DNA of 28,227 bases, from NCBI GenBank assembly GCA_031370675.1, contig JANMQT010000204.1, positions 1 to 28,227 on the forward strand, in the 5' to 3' direction. This DNA is from SZAS-18 sp031370675 (GTDB taxonomy: Bacteria; Verrucomicrobiota; Verrucomicrobiia; Chthoniobacterales; SZAS-18). Position 1 is the first letter of the stretch. The number at the start of each line of letters is the position of its first letter. Positions 14,275 to 22,568 of the stretch are shown piece by piece. Position numbers and translations under genes: made by a program. The notes beneath the pieces were generated by a model. That model was not told the DNA's origin, ran no database searches, and saw only the letters and a list, made by a program, of their open reading frames with translations.

Positions 14275-16224
14275 ATGCCCCTCAAGCAACTCGTCACTGC
14301 CTCAGTCGAAAACGTCTCGCCGTCCCTCGAGAACGGCCGCTACCCCGTCAAGCGGGTCCCGGGTGAGGATCTCGTCGTGGAGGCCGACGTCATCAAGGAC
14401 GGCCATGATGATGTCACGGTCGTGCTCAAGTGGCGCATGGAGGGCCAGCGCGCCTGGCACGAAACCCCCATGCAACCGCTCGCCAATGATCGCTGGCGAG
14501 GGGTTTGCTCCTTTTCGGCGGTCGGCTTCGGCGAATTCACGATCGAGGTCCATCCGGATCGCTGGGAAACCTGGCACCACGAGTTCACCAAGAAATTTGA
14601 GGCGGCGATCGCGAATCTCGCGGTGGAAATCGAGGAGGGTGCGCGCCAGCTCGACGCCGCGGCCGTCCGCGCCAGGCGCCGCGCGGCCGATGCCGCCGCC
14701 CTCCTCCGCCTGGCGGCCGAAATGCGCACCGGGACCAACGCAGAGGTGATGCAGCTCGTCAATTCCGTGGGGTTGCAGGCGCTGATGCTGGCAAATCCGG
14801 ACCGCTCGCATTCCTTTGAGCTGGAGCCGTCGCATCGCGTGCGGGTCGACCGCCCTGCCGCGCGCTTCGCCGCGTGGTACGAGTTTTTTCCGCGCAGCGC
14901 CCAGGGTCTCGGCGACCGCGGCTCGACGTTCCGGGATTGCCTGCCGCGGATCGACGCCGCCAAGGCGATGGGCTTCGACGTGATCTACTTCCCGCCGATT
15001 CATCCGATCGGCTTCACCAATCGCAAGGGCCGCAACAACGCGACCACCTGCGAGCCGGGCGACCCCGGCGTGCCCTACGCCATCGGCTCGAAATTCGGCG
15101 GCCATTACCATATCGAGCCCGCCCTCGGCACGATGAAGGACTTCGAGTGGCTGATCAAGCAGATCCAGTCGCGCAAGCTGGAGCTGGCGCTCGACTTCGC
15201 CATCAACTGCTCGCCGGATCATCCGTACGTCACCGAGCACCCGGGCTGGTTTCATCAACGTCCCGACGGCTCGATCAAGTTCGCTGAGAACCCGCCGAAG
15301 AAATACGAGGACATTTATCCGTTCAACTTTTATTGCGAGGACTGGAAGGCGCTCTGGAGCGAGATGCGCGACATCATCCTCTTCTGGGCGAAGAAGGGCG
15401 TGCGCATTTTCCGCGTGGACAACCCGCACACCAAGCCGGTCGCGATGTGGGAATTCATCATCGCAGAGGTGCACGGGAAATACCCCGACGTGATCTTCCT
15501 CAGCGAGGCGTTCACCAAGCCGAAGATGATGAAGTTGCTCGCGAAGGCCGGCTTCACGCAGAGCTACACCTACTTCACCTGGCGCAACTACCGCAGCGAG
15601 CTGACTGAGTATTTTACGGAGCTGACGCAGACGGAAATGAAGGATTATTTCCGCGGCAACCTCTGGACAAACACGCCGGACATCCTGCCTTACGGCCTGC
15701 AGAACGCGCCGCGCAGCGCGTTTATGATTCGCGCGCTGCTCGCCGCCACGCTGTCCTCGGTCTACGGCATGTACAGCGGCTTCGAGCTTTGCGAGAACAC
15801 GCCGTTTCCGCCCAAGGAGGAGTACCTCGACAGCGAGAAATACCACTACAAGGAGCGCGACTGGGACGCCCCTGGCAACATCAAGGAATGGATCACCAGA
15901 ATTAACGCCATCCGGCACGCCGAGCGCGCGCTACAACTCTACGACAATCTCCGTTTCCATCACGCCGACAACGACGCGATCCTTTGCTACTCGAAGGTCA
16001 CGCCGGCGCGCGACAGCGCTTTGCTGATCGCGGTAAACCTCGATCCACAGCAGTATCAGGGCGGCTTTGTCGAGGTGCCGCTCGAGCACTTGGGCCTCGC
16101 AGAAGGCAGCGGTTACGTCGTGCACGATCTGCTCAGCGGGAACCGTTTCCACTGGCATGGCCGGCGCAATTTTGTCGGGCTTGATCCGGGCGCACCCGCC
16201 CACATCCTGCGGATCGAACGTTGA
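14275..16224 (+). CDS. glgE: Alpha-1,4-glucan:maltose-1-phosphate maltosyltransferase GlgE
   Basis: A 649-residue GH13 (subfamily 3) enzyme that transfers maltosyl units from maltose-1-phosphate to extend alpha-glucan. The N-terminal immunoglobulin-like domain (DUF3416) is followed by a helical segment and the catalytic barrel. The barrel starts at AAWYEFFPRSAQ and includes FDVIYFPPIHPIG. The nucleophile is probably D382 in IFRVDNPHTKP and the acid/base E411 in FLSEAFTKPKMM; their 29-residue spacing matches characterised GlgE. The C-terminal domain includes LLIAVNLDP. Usual partners treS, pep2 or glgB are not adjacent. The ATG at 14275 is the family-like start, preceded by a pyrimidine-rich repeat arm rather than a Shine-Dalgarno. 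Confidence 0.95.
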   Translation: MPLKQLVTASVENVSPSLENGRYPVKRVPGEDLVVEADVIKDGHDDVTVVLKWRMEGQRAWHETPMQPLANDRWRGVCSFSAVGFGEFTIEVHPDRWETWHHEFTKKFEAAIANLAVEIEEGARQLDAAAVRARRRAADAAALLRLAAEMRTGTNAEVMQLVNSVGLQALMLANPDRSHSFELEPSHRVRVDRPAARFAAWYEFFPRSAQGLGDRGSTFRDCLPRIDAAKAMGFDVIYFPPIHPIGFTNRKGRNNATTCEPGDPGVPYAIGSKFGGHYHIEPALGTMKDFEWLIKQIQSRKLELALDFAINCSPDHPYVTEHPGWFHQRPDGSIKFAENPPKKYEDIYPFNFYCEDWKALWSEMRDIILFWAKKGVRIFRVDNPHTKPVAMWEFIIAEVHGKYPDVIFLSEAFTKPKMMKLLAKAGFTQSYTYFTWRNYRSELTEYFTELTQTEMKDYFRGNLWTNTPDILPYGLQNAPRSAFMIRALLAATLSSVYGMYSGFELCENTPFPPKEEYLDSEKYHYKERDWDAPGNIKEWITRINAIRHAERALQLYDNLRFHHADNDAILCYSKVTPARDSALLIAVNLDPQQYQGGFVEVPLEHLGLAEGSGYVVHDLLSGNRFHWHGRRNFVGLDPGAPAHILRIER

Positions 16225-16272
16225 TTCTGGCGCGTTTCGCGCTAAAGGCGGAGTTGTGCAGACCGGGTCCTT

Positions 16273-17412
16273 ATGAACGTGTCACGAATTCTCACTGCGG
16301 TTCTTGGCTTGTGGATCGCGGCTTCCGCCATCGCGGCCACGCCGGATCCAACCGCCAACACCCGCCGCGCGGTCCGCGTCGTTCCGCTGCCGACGAAGGC
16401 CGGGCCCGAGCCGACGCCGATTCAGCCGACAACCGCGGCCATCCGCGATCGCAACGCACGGTTGCAGATTTTTCTCGATCGCCAGCAATTCGGCCCGGGA
16501 AAGATCGACGGCTCGTGGGGGCTCTTCGCCCGCGAGGCGTGGAAGCGATTCCAGCAAGCCAATGGACAACCGATTGTCGATCCGCTCGCCGCCATGCCCA
16601 CCGAGGTCGTCTCGTTTGAACCGCTTTATACGACTTACTCCGTGACGACTGCGGACGCGACGCTGGTCGGCGAGATCAAGGGCTCGCTCGCCGAGAAGGC
16701 GAAAATGAAGATGCTGCCCTACACCTCGCTCAGCGCGATGGTCGCGGAACGTTTTCACTGCTCACCGGAATTTCTGGTTCGGATCAATCCGGGCCTGAAA
16801 ATGAATGGGTTGAAAGTCGGAGCCACGCTCACCGTGCCGAATGTCGTGCCATTTGATCTCCTGGCCATCCGCGCCGAGCGCGCCCGCCTCGACGCGCAGG
16901 CCGCCGAGCGAAAGAAGCAATCCCAGGTGACACTCGCGTCGAATGCGACCGAACCGGTACCGGTCCCCGCCACGCCCGCCGGTGAGGTCCAGCTTTCGAA
17001 TGCCGAGCGTTACAATTTGCGCGTGTCGACCGTCGACAAGCTGGTGGAGATCCGCGAGGGCACGAGATTGGTCGCCTCGTTCCCAGTCACGCCGGGTTCC
17101 GAAACGCTGCCGACGCCGAAGGGCAGCTGGGTTGTTCGCTCGAAGGTGTTCTTCCCGGAGTTCCGCTGGGATGAGGCGATGTTGAACACCGGCAAGCGGA
17201 GCGAGCAATTTTACCTGCTGCCGCCGGGCCCGAACAATCCGGTGGGCGTGATGTGGATGGGGCTGAGCAAGGACGGTATCGGCCTGCACGGCACGAACAA
17301 CCCCAGCACGATCGGACGCGCGAGCAGTCACGGCTGCGTCCGCCTCGCCAACTGGGACGCCGTCCGCGTCGCCGCCTTCGTCGAAAAGGGTACCCACGTG
17401 CTGATCGAGTAA
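16273..17412 (+). CDS. L,D-transpeptidase (YkuD) with LysM-like and peptidoglycan-binding regions
   Basis: A 379-residue exported enzyme that cross-links peptidoglycan, or attaches proteins to it, by L,D-transpeptidation. After a signal peptide (residues 1-22) comes a peptidoglycan-binding-like helix bundle at about 60-100 (LQIFLDRQQFGPGKIDGSWG). A LysM-like stretch follows at about 150-195 (VAERFHCSPEFLVRINPG, then LKVGATLTVPNV). The YkuD domain fills 245-379. The catalytic motif is complete: H339 in GIGLHGTNNP and SHGCVRL with H353 and C355. It follows glgE by 48 bases on the same strand. It converges with a secreted cysteine-protease-like gene. Confidence 0.92.
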   Translation: MNVSRILTAVLGLWIAASAIAATPDPTANTRRAVRVVPLPTKAGPEPTPIQPTTAAIRDRNARLQIFLDRQQFGPGKIDGSWGLFAREAWKRFQQANGQPIVDPLAAMPTEVVSFEPLYTTYSVTTADATLVGEIKGSLAEKAKMKMLPYTSLSAMVAERFHCSPEFLVRINPGLKMNGLKVGATLTVPNVVPFDLLAIRAERARLDAQAAERKKQSQVTLASNATEPVPVPATPAGEVQLSNAERYNLRVSTVDKLVEIREGTRLVASFPVTPGSETLPTPKGSWVVRSKVFFPEFRWDEAMLNTGKRSEQFYLLPPGPNNPVGVMWMGLSKDGIGLHGTNNPSTIGRASSHGCVRLANWDAVRVAAFVEKGTHVLIE

Positions 17413-17433
17413 AGGTAGATAGCCTGGGTTGCG

Positions 17434-17450
17434 GCGTGGTGAAGCCACGC
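17434..17450. other. 6-bp hairpin between convergent genes
   Basis: GCGTGG (17434-17439) and CCACGC (17445-17450) form a perfect stem with a 5-base loop in the 58-base gap between two convergent genes. No T tract follows on either strand, so it is only a weak bidirectional terminator candidate. Confidence 0.3.
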
Positions 17451-17470
17451 GGAGATGGTTGCCGCGGGTG

Positions 17471-18253
17471 TCACTGCAAGGGTCCACCATAGACCCGCCA
17501 GACGTAGACGCTGCCACCGACAAACGTGGGGTTTGGGGGATACCAGAAAGTGCCACTCCGCTTCGACCAATACAGGGTCCGGGGGCCCTCCGGAAAACCA
17601 GGATCGTAGACCGTGTAGCCGATGTTCTCGCCGTCCTCAGCGTGACGATCTAGGACGAGTACCGCATGGTTGGTGTAGAGGTAATCGGGCATAGTGGTCA
17701 TATACGCCACGTAGAACTCGCCTTTGGCCATCGTCTGATCGAGTTCCGTCTGGGTTCGGGCCTGCTGGCCCGGCGGCTTCGGCAGCACCACGCGCCAATT
17801 GCCAAGTCGAAAGTAGGTCGGCCAACCGAGCCCGATGTTCTCCTGGACAACGCGTGTGCGCGTTCGGCTCAGGGCGCGCAAATCAGCGACGCCGGGAATG
17901 ACGATCCGATGCGTTTGATCAAGCGCGTCCCGCCACGGGGCGCGCCGGGTGATGGCGCGAATTCGGTCGGCCAACGCGCTATCATCGAGCGGCGGTAGGT
18001 CCGGCTCAAAGCGGGCGAACTTTCGGAACTGCACCACCGCGCGGGACATGACGAAGCAACGCGTTGCATATCGTTTGGTCGATTCATGGCGAAGGCTGGG
18101 GTGTCCATCGCGGTAGGCAAAGACGGTGTCGTTCGCAAAGGAAAACGTATCGCGTTCGAAGACGACGGGAACGCCAGCCCGGGCGCTGACACTCCCGAGG
18201 AATGCGCCGACCAGGAGCATCATGTACGTAAGGCAACGGCGGGAAGTCAGCAT
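17471..18253 (-). CDS. Secreted protein with possible papain-like Cys-His-Asp triad
   Basis: A 260-residue exported protein. The N terminus MLTSRRCLTY then MMLLVGAFLGSVSARA is a good signal peptide, which decides the start at 18253 over upstream in-frame sequence. In the mature part C66 (YATRCFVMSRAVVQF), H196 (YTNHAVLVLD) and D217 (YTVYDPGFPEG) appear in the order and local context of papain-like or C39-like folds. There, a helix follows the cysteine and strands carry His and Asp. A periplasmic peptidase, amidase or transglutaminase role is thus possible, but no family name is certain. The C terminus is aromatic-rich (FWYPPNPTFVGG). It converges with the L,D-transpeptidase gene. Confidence 0.65.
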   Translation of the reverse strand: MLTSRRCLTYMMLLVGAFLGSVSARAGVPVVFERDTFSFANDTVFAYRDGHPSLRHESTKRYATRCFVMSRAVVQFRKFARFEPDLPPLDDSALADRIRAITRRAPWRDALDQTHRIVIPGVADLRALSRTRTRVVQENIGLGWPTYFRLGNWRVVLPKPPGQQARTQTELDQTMAKGEFYVAYMTTMPDYLYTNHAVLVLDRHAEDGENIGYTVYDPGFPEGPRTLYWSKRSGTFWYPPNPTFVGGSVYVWRVYGGPLQ

Positions 18254-18536
18254 GGGGGAAAAAGACGAGGGGCATGACGGGCGCCCCAGCCCTGATCGCC
18301 GTTCGCTGCGGAGCCGCATGGCGATCGAGGAGCTATGGCGCCGTCTTTTCGACACGTGGTCCCCACCGTATACGCGTATGGGACCCCCGCCGGATGCGCC
18401 CAGCCATCATATATGCGCACCGTTCCACACAAAAATGCGCAAGGTTCTCGAGCAGGACGCCATCGTCATTGCAATGCGCGAGACGTTGGGCGATGCCACG
18501 AAGAACGCGCCTATGTTCGGATATCGGGCGCATTGA
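18252..18536 (+). CDS. Possible small ORF, 94 aa, divergent from the secreted protein
   Basis: An ATG at 18252 opens a 94-residue frame. It includes MAIEELWRRLFDTWS and ends in MRKVLEQDAIVIAMRETLGD then MFGYRAH. It overlaps the start of the opposing gene by 2 bases. No family or motif is recognised and third-position bias is only moderate. It may be chance. Confidence 0.25.
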   Translation: MGEKDEGHDGRPSPDRRSLRSRMAIEELWRRLFDTWSPPYTRMGPPPDAPSHHICAPFHTKMRKVLEQDAIVIAMRETLGDATKNAPMFGYRAH

Positions 18537-18676
18537 TTCATTCCAAAAGCGGTGCCCGCGTGATTGGACACGCGCGGAGGGGCTTATCGAGCCAGGCGCA
18601 CAACGGACTCGGACCACACCGGGAAATTTACCTCATTCCTTGAGACCGCCGCTAGGCCAAGATTCGATTCATCGGT
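18537..18676. other. Gap upstream of csbD, 18254-18676 in full
   Basis: The interval from 18254 to 18676 holds, apart from the doubtful ORF to 18536, no recognisable gene, repeat or RNA. The last part presumably contains the csbD promoter, but no clear sigma-70 or stress-sigma boxes could be identified. Confidence 0.4.
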
Positions 18677-18856
18677 ATGAACTCAAGCACTCAGGACAAA
18701 ATCAAAGGCACTGCGAAACAGGCCAGCGGCAAGGTGAAAGAGGTCGCCGGCAAAATCTCCAATGATCCGGATCTCCAGGATCGGGGCACCGCTGAAAGAG
18801 CGGAGGGCACCATCCAGAAGAAGGTCGGTGACGTGAAAAAAGTATTCGGGAAGTAA
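18677..18856 (+). CDS. CsbD-like stress protein, 59 aa
   Basis: A 59-residue hydrophilic protein matching the CsbD family. It starts MNSSTQDKIKGTAKQASGKV and continues KEVAGKISNDPDL, QDRGTAERAEGTIQKKVGDV. The repeated K-G-x-x-K/Q and G-x-x-K units are typical. CsbD-like proteins are small, abundant and induced by general stress; their biochemical role is unknown. The ATG at 18677 has no Shine-Dalgarno. A glycine-zipper protein follows on the same strand after 129 bases containing a foldable element. The two probably form a stress-related pair. Confidence 0.88.
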   Translation: MNSSTQDKIKGTAKQASGKVKEVAGKISNDPDLQDRGTAERAEGTIQKKVGDVKKVFGK

Positions 18857-18862
18857 CCACAC

Positions 18863-18931
18863 GGGACGTTCTTGACCACCTGCGCTACGGGCCCTGAACG
18901 GAGCGCCTCGCGGAGGTCAAGTCGGCGTCCC
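18863..18931 (+). other. Structured intergenic element between csbD and glycine-zipper gene
   Basis: GGGACG (18863-18868) pairs with CGTCCC (18926-18931). TTGACC (18872-18877) pairs with GGTCAA (18915-18920), and inside these GCGCT (18882-18886) pairs with AGCGC (18902-18906). The three nested stems give a plausible 69-nt hairpin with internal loops. It could be a processing or attenuation element; no T tract follows. Confidence 0.4.
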
Positions 18932-18985
18932 CTGCACCGAACGGTTTGAGCAAACTTATCGGGCTCCATCGAAAGACCACCTCCC

Positions 18986-19507
18986 ATGAAATCAACTGAA
19001 TCCAACGAACCTTTGCCCACATCGAATCCAGATCCGTTGACGGGTGAACCGGGTTCCCATCCGGTGGCAACCGCGGCGGGCGCGGCCGCAGGGGGAACTG
19101 CTGGTGCAGCGATCGGCGCAATGGCCGGACCGCTGGGCACCGCCATCGGCGGAGTCGTCGGTGCAATCGCCGGGGGCCTCAGCGGCAGCGCGTTGGGCGA
19201 GGTGCTCGACCCGACGGTCGAAGATGCGCATTGGCGTGAGTCCCACGACGCGCAGCCCTATTCAAAAGGCGGCCATCCTTACGAAAAATACATTCCGGGG
19301 TACCGCGCCGGATACCAAGGCTTCCAGCAGCATGGCGCCAGCAAACATACGTTTGAAGAGGCCGAGGCAGATCTCAGATCGGAATATAACTCCGGCACAC
19401 CCGACTTGCCGTGGGAACATGCGCGGGAGGCGGCGCGCGCCGCCTGGGAGCGTCGGCAGCGCCTTGCCGAAAGGCAGGAATCCGGGCCGGCGCACCTGTT
19501 GAGCTAA
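18986..19507 (+). CDS. Glycine-zipper envelope/stress protein, 173 aa
   Basis: A 173-residue protein with a hydrophobic glycine zipper (residues 27-72: GAAAGGTAGAAIGAMAGP, then TAIGGVVGAIAGGLSG) that can form membrane-associated helices. A conserved block follows: EDAHWRESHDAQPYSKGG, then PYEKYIPGYRAGYQGF. This block is shared with many stress-associated hypothetical proteins in proteobacteria and other bacteria. The C-terminal 60 residues are charged, with WEHAREAARAAWERR. There is no signal peptide. The start at 18986 has a CACCTCCC leader. It is paired with csbD upstream. No biochemical role is known. Confidence 0.8.
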   Translation: MKSTESNEPLPTSNPDPLTGEPGSHPVATAAGAAAGGTAGAAIGAMAGPLGTAIGGVVGAIAGGLSGSALGEVLDPTVEDAHWRESHDAQPYSKGGHPYEKYIPGYRAGYQGFQQHGASKHTFEEAEADLRSEYNSGTPDLPWEHAREAARAAWERRQRLAERQESGPAHLLS

Positions 19508-19665
19508 CGGCAGAAGCCGAAGGCGTCGACCTTGGTCCACGCGGGGGTCGGGCGTGAGATTTCTGCCGGGCGAAACCTGCGGGAAAGGGGTCGAGGTCCA
19601 GCGGCTTCTGGTATTATTTGGGCTTCTCCCGCCTGACCCGATTCGCGCCCGAAAGCTGAAAGCGA

Positions 19666-20217
19666 CTATTTTTTCTGAATCGGCACCGCAACGGCCGTCT
19701 TGTCCCAGTGCAGATTCATTTTCGTCGTACCCGTGGCATCGGGACCCTCAAAGGAAATCTCAAAAACGTCCTTCGGCGGGGCCGCGTTGTTGGCCGGGAC
19801 CTCCACGCGGAGCACGTCGGTTGCCGCACCGGGGGCCATCGCCCCCCAACGATCCCAGTGGGAATTGAATGCGATGGTCCAGTTCGACGCCCCGGGAATA
19901 GCGTAGAGCGAGTAGCGGCCCGCCTTCAGCTCCTTGCCGTTGACGACCAGGTTAGTCTTGGTCTCGAACGTGGTCGCCTCGTTGGCGCCGACCCGCCAGT
20001 ACTGTCCGAAAGGTTGCAGGGCACCGGAGGACTTCTCACCGAAAATAAGCCGGCCTTTGGCCGTGGGTCGGCAGTACGTCACCTTGATCGAGGCGCCATC
20101 CTTTTCGTAAGCGACCACCGCCACCGGGCTGTGGCTCTTGGTATACTTCTTGAACAGCGGCAGTCCGACCGCCAGAACGGCGACGATGATGCCAAGAATG
20201 ATGAGAAACTTTTTCAT
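19666..20217 (-). CDS. DUF2911 family exported protein
   Basis: A 183-residue protein anchored or exported by an N-terminal helix (MKKFLIILGIIVAVLAVGLPLF). The body matches DUF2911: IKVTYCRPTAKGR.IFGE, LQPFGQYWRVGANEATTFE, LKAGRYSLYAIPG, NWTIAFNSHWDRWG, and a C-terminal strand TTKMNLHWDKTAVAVPI. These proteins are common in Bacteroidota and Verrucomicrobiota. They form a beta-rich periplasmic domain of unknown function. The gene is followed at lower coordinates by the plus-strand glycine-zipper gene (convergent). Upstream on the same strand, 147 bases away, is the amidohydrolase gene; co-transcription is possible but not shown. Confidence 0.88.
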   Translation of the reverse strand: MKKFLIILGIIVAVLAVGLPLFKKYTKSHSPVAVVAYEKDGASIKVTYCRPTAKGRLIFGEKSSGALQPFGQYWRVGANEATTFETKTNLVVNGKELKAGRYSLYAIPGASNWTIAFNSHWDRWGAMAPGAATDVLRVEVPANNAAPPKDVFEISFEGPDATGTTKMNLHWDKTAVAVPIQKK

Positions 20218-20364
20218 GGAACTGGAGCCAGGCGGATGGATTTGAGTGGTAAGCGCGGGTGCGATGGCACGCCAGCGGTTGGGGCGATTAAAATCTGCTC
20301 ATGATTCGCACCGTCGGCAAGCTTGGGCCGCGATGATCGCAACGGATCGGCGGCGCCTGAACGC

Positions 20365-21711
20365 TCATTTGTAGCGCTTGCCGTGCTTGATCACGACGTC
20401 GACGCGCTGGAGCAGATCGATGTACCGGAGCACGTCGCCCTTCACGGCGATGACGTCGGCGAATTTGCCCTCCTGGATCGTGCCGTAGTCGCCGTCGACC
20501 TTCATGGAGACGGCGGGCCAGTAGGTGGCGGCGCGAATGGCGGTCATCGGATCGACGCCGAGTTTGTGCACCCAGATGTCGAGCTCGCGCCACGTGCTCT
20601 GGTTGTGGAATTTCATCGGGATGCCGGAATCCGTGCCGATCAACAGGACCAGTCCGGCCTTCTGCAATTGGGCGAACTTTGTCGCGGAGGTCTTGGCGCG
20701 CAGCGGCGTGATTTGATAGTAACCGAATCGCCCGGGTTCTTTCACCGCAGCCTTGATATCCGCCACGATGTCGGCCGGGACGTCGAGCTGCCAGCCCGGG
20801 TCCACGATGTGCATCTGGTTGGCGACATTATATTCGTAATTGAAGAAGCCCTCGATGGTCGGGCACCAATACATGGGACCGAGTGACATCTTGGCCGTGC
20901 GCTCCTGGATGAGCTGGATGATGTCGGCCGGAAACTCCGGGGCCGTGGCGAGGCCGGTGTGCTCGAAGCGGTCGACGCCGTACTTGAGGCCGAGACGGAT
21001 TTCGTCGGGTCGATGCGCATGCGCGATGACCGGAAGCTTGCGGGCGTGCGCTTCGCTCACGACCGCCTCGATCTCGGGCCCGGTCATTTCGTCCTGATCG
21101 ATGAGCTTGATAACGTCCGCGCCGGCCTCCGCCAGTCGCTTGACCTTCGCGCGGGCGTCGTCGGCCCCGGTGATGCCCCAGCGGAAATCTTCCGTGCCCG
21201 GATAGGGCACGTGCTGGAGGAATGGGCCCGAAAAGTAGAGCGTGGGGCCGGGAATCTCCCCCTTGGCGATGCGCTTGCGCACGTTGACGCTGGCCTCGAG
21301 CGGCGCGCCGAGATCCATCGCGCTCGTCACGCCGGCAAGCAGGAGCTGGTGCGCGGCCGCCGGCATGATCTCCTTCTCAAATCGCTTCGGATAGGTGGCG
21401 TCCCAATGCGTGTAGTCGGGATGACCGAGCAGCATGAGATGGGCGTGGCATTCCCACAGCCCCGGCAGCACGGACATCCCGCGGCAGTCGACGATCTCGG
21501 CGCCCGCAGGAACGGGCAGGGTGTCCACCGTGCCGACCGCCTTGATGCGCTCCCCGTCGATGAGAAGGACGCTGTTGGTGATCGGGGTGCCACCCCAGCC
21601 GTCGATCAGCCGGCCACCGACCAGGGCGGTGATCTTTGCTTCCGCAAGCGACGCGAAACACAGGACCGCGAACAGCGGCGAGAGGACGGGGCGAAGCCGG
21701 CGCGGAATCAT
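20365..21711 (-). CDS. Secreted metal-dependent amidohydrolase
   Basis: A 448-residue amidohydrolase-superfamily enzyme with a signal peptide (MIPRRLRPVL, then a hydrophobic core ending SLAEA). Expected metal and catalytic residues are present: H89 and H91 in WECHAHL, K202 in ADVIKLID (probably the carbamylated lysine), H231 in VIAHAHRPDE, H251 in DRFEHTGL and D361 in LLIGTDSGIP. The flanking beta-sandwich motifs VGGRLIDGWGG and EGKFADVIAVKGD are typical of imidazolonepropionase- or prolidase-like members. The substrate cannot be deduced; exported relatives often act on dipeptides or cyclic amides. The ATG at 21711 was chosen because longer in-frame sequence would bury the signal peptide. Confidence 0.88.
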   Translation of the reverse strand: MIPRRLRPVLSPLFAVLCFASLAEAKITALVGGRLIDGWGGTPITNSVLLIDGERIKAVGTVDTLPVPAGAEIVDCRGMSVLPGLWECHAHLMLLGHPDYTHWDATYPKRFEKEIMPAAAHQLLLAGVTSAMDLGAPLEASVNVRKRIAKGEIPGPTLYFSGPFLQHVPYPGTEDFRWGITGADDARAKVKRLAEAGADVIKLIDQDEMTGPEIEAVVSEAHARKLPVIAHAHRPDEIRLGLKYGVDRFEHTGLATAPEFPADIIQLIQERTAKMSLGPMYWCPTIEGFFNYEYNVANQMHIVDPGWQLDVPADIVADIKAAVKEPGRFGYYQITPLRAKTSATKFAQLQKAGLVLLIGTDSGIPMKFHNQSTWRELDIWVHKLGVDPMTAIRAATYWPAVSMKVDGDYGTIQEGKFADVIAVKGDVLRYIDLLQRVDVVIKHGKRYK

Positions 21712-21816
21712 CCCCGGACTCTGCGACCTGCGCCCCGGCAGGAAAATCAAAAAACCGCGCAACACTCGAAATTCTTCCCGAGGGCGTCCGGTCGCGGTCT
21801 GCCCCCCTTCTCGACT

Positions 21817-22143
21817 CTACGGGTTGTGGCTCACCACTTCCAACTTGTACGTTTTTGCGTCGTACCCCAAAAGGCGATCCGAATTGGCGGAAATCGTCGC
21901 ATTGCGAGTCTGCCAGATGCCGTTGTCCTTCAACCGGACGCGATACTTCACGGCCACCTGCGCGTCTTTTGAGTTCGTGATCTTCCAGAGCCCGGTCGAC
22001 CGGTCGACGTGCGCCCGGACTCCGCCCCAGAGCCAGAAGGTGGCCGCTTCTGCCGCGGGCACCGGCAGGAGGGTGGTGGCGGTGACAACGCCAAGCATCA
22101 GCATGGCCGACATGACAGGGGCGTGAAGGAACTTCGTGGTCAT
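21817..22143 (-). CDS. Small exported protein of unknown function
   Basis: A 108-residue protein with a signal peptide (MTTKFLHAPV, then MSAMLMLGVVTATTLL, cleavage near AAEAA). The mature part of about 75 residues is predicted beta-rich: ATFWLWGGVRAHVDR, VAVKYRVRLKDNGIW, YDAKTYKLEVVSHNP. That is the shape of a small immunoglobulin-like or beta-sandwich domain. No family is recognised. The ATG at 22143 is preferred to a start at 22227, which would add a basic stretch before the signal peptide. It lies 105 bases upstream of the amidohydrolase on the same strand. Confidence 0.65.
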   Translation of the reverse strand: MTTKFLHAPVMSAMLMLGVVTATTLLPVPAAEAATFWLWGGVRAHVDRSTGLWKITNSKDAQVAVKYRVRLKDNGIWQTRNATISANSDRLLGYDAKTYKLEVVSHNP

Positions 22144-22568
22144 GCGAAATGTTACCCCAGACCCGACCCCTTGTAAGCTCCGATGTTCTCCCCTCCTTTT
22201 TTTTCTTCGCGTCTTCGCGCCTGTCATTCATCGCTCGAGTACCGCGCGCAGCTTTCTCGAATGTCGGCAGCATCCGTCGGGGTCGAGCCTGGCCTCGCTC
22301 GTGTCGCTTCCGCTCGGGATTGCGCTTGAACATGATCGAGGCGCGGTTGAGATCGCCGGACGCCGAGCCCCGGTGACCGCCTCACCACACACCTGCTCAA
22401 CCCGCGCGGCACCGTTCGGATCGGGCTGTTGCGGGTGGAGCGGCGGCGATTGAGCCGTTGTGAAAGTTCGGCTCTGGCGCGCGGAAGGTGGTGAAGGCGT
22501 GTCCATTCTTACACGTCCGCCGAGCCACAAATCTTGCCTTCCCGCGCGTTTGCACGCAGCCTGCAGAC
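22144..22568. other. Gap upstream of the haloperoxidase gene
   Basis: This 425-base interval between divergent genes contains a T8 run at 22197-22204 followed by two near-copies of CTTCGCG, and otherwise GC-rich sequence. I see no convincing gene, RNA or repeat. It may carry the two divergent promoters. Overlapping frames here lack protein-like features. Confidence 0.4.

Noticed and set aside
14302..15918. 538-residue minus-strand frame opposite glgE
   Set aside because: It is antisense to an enzyme with intact catalytic motifs and has the composition of a shadow frame.
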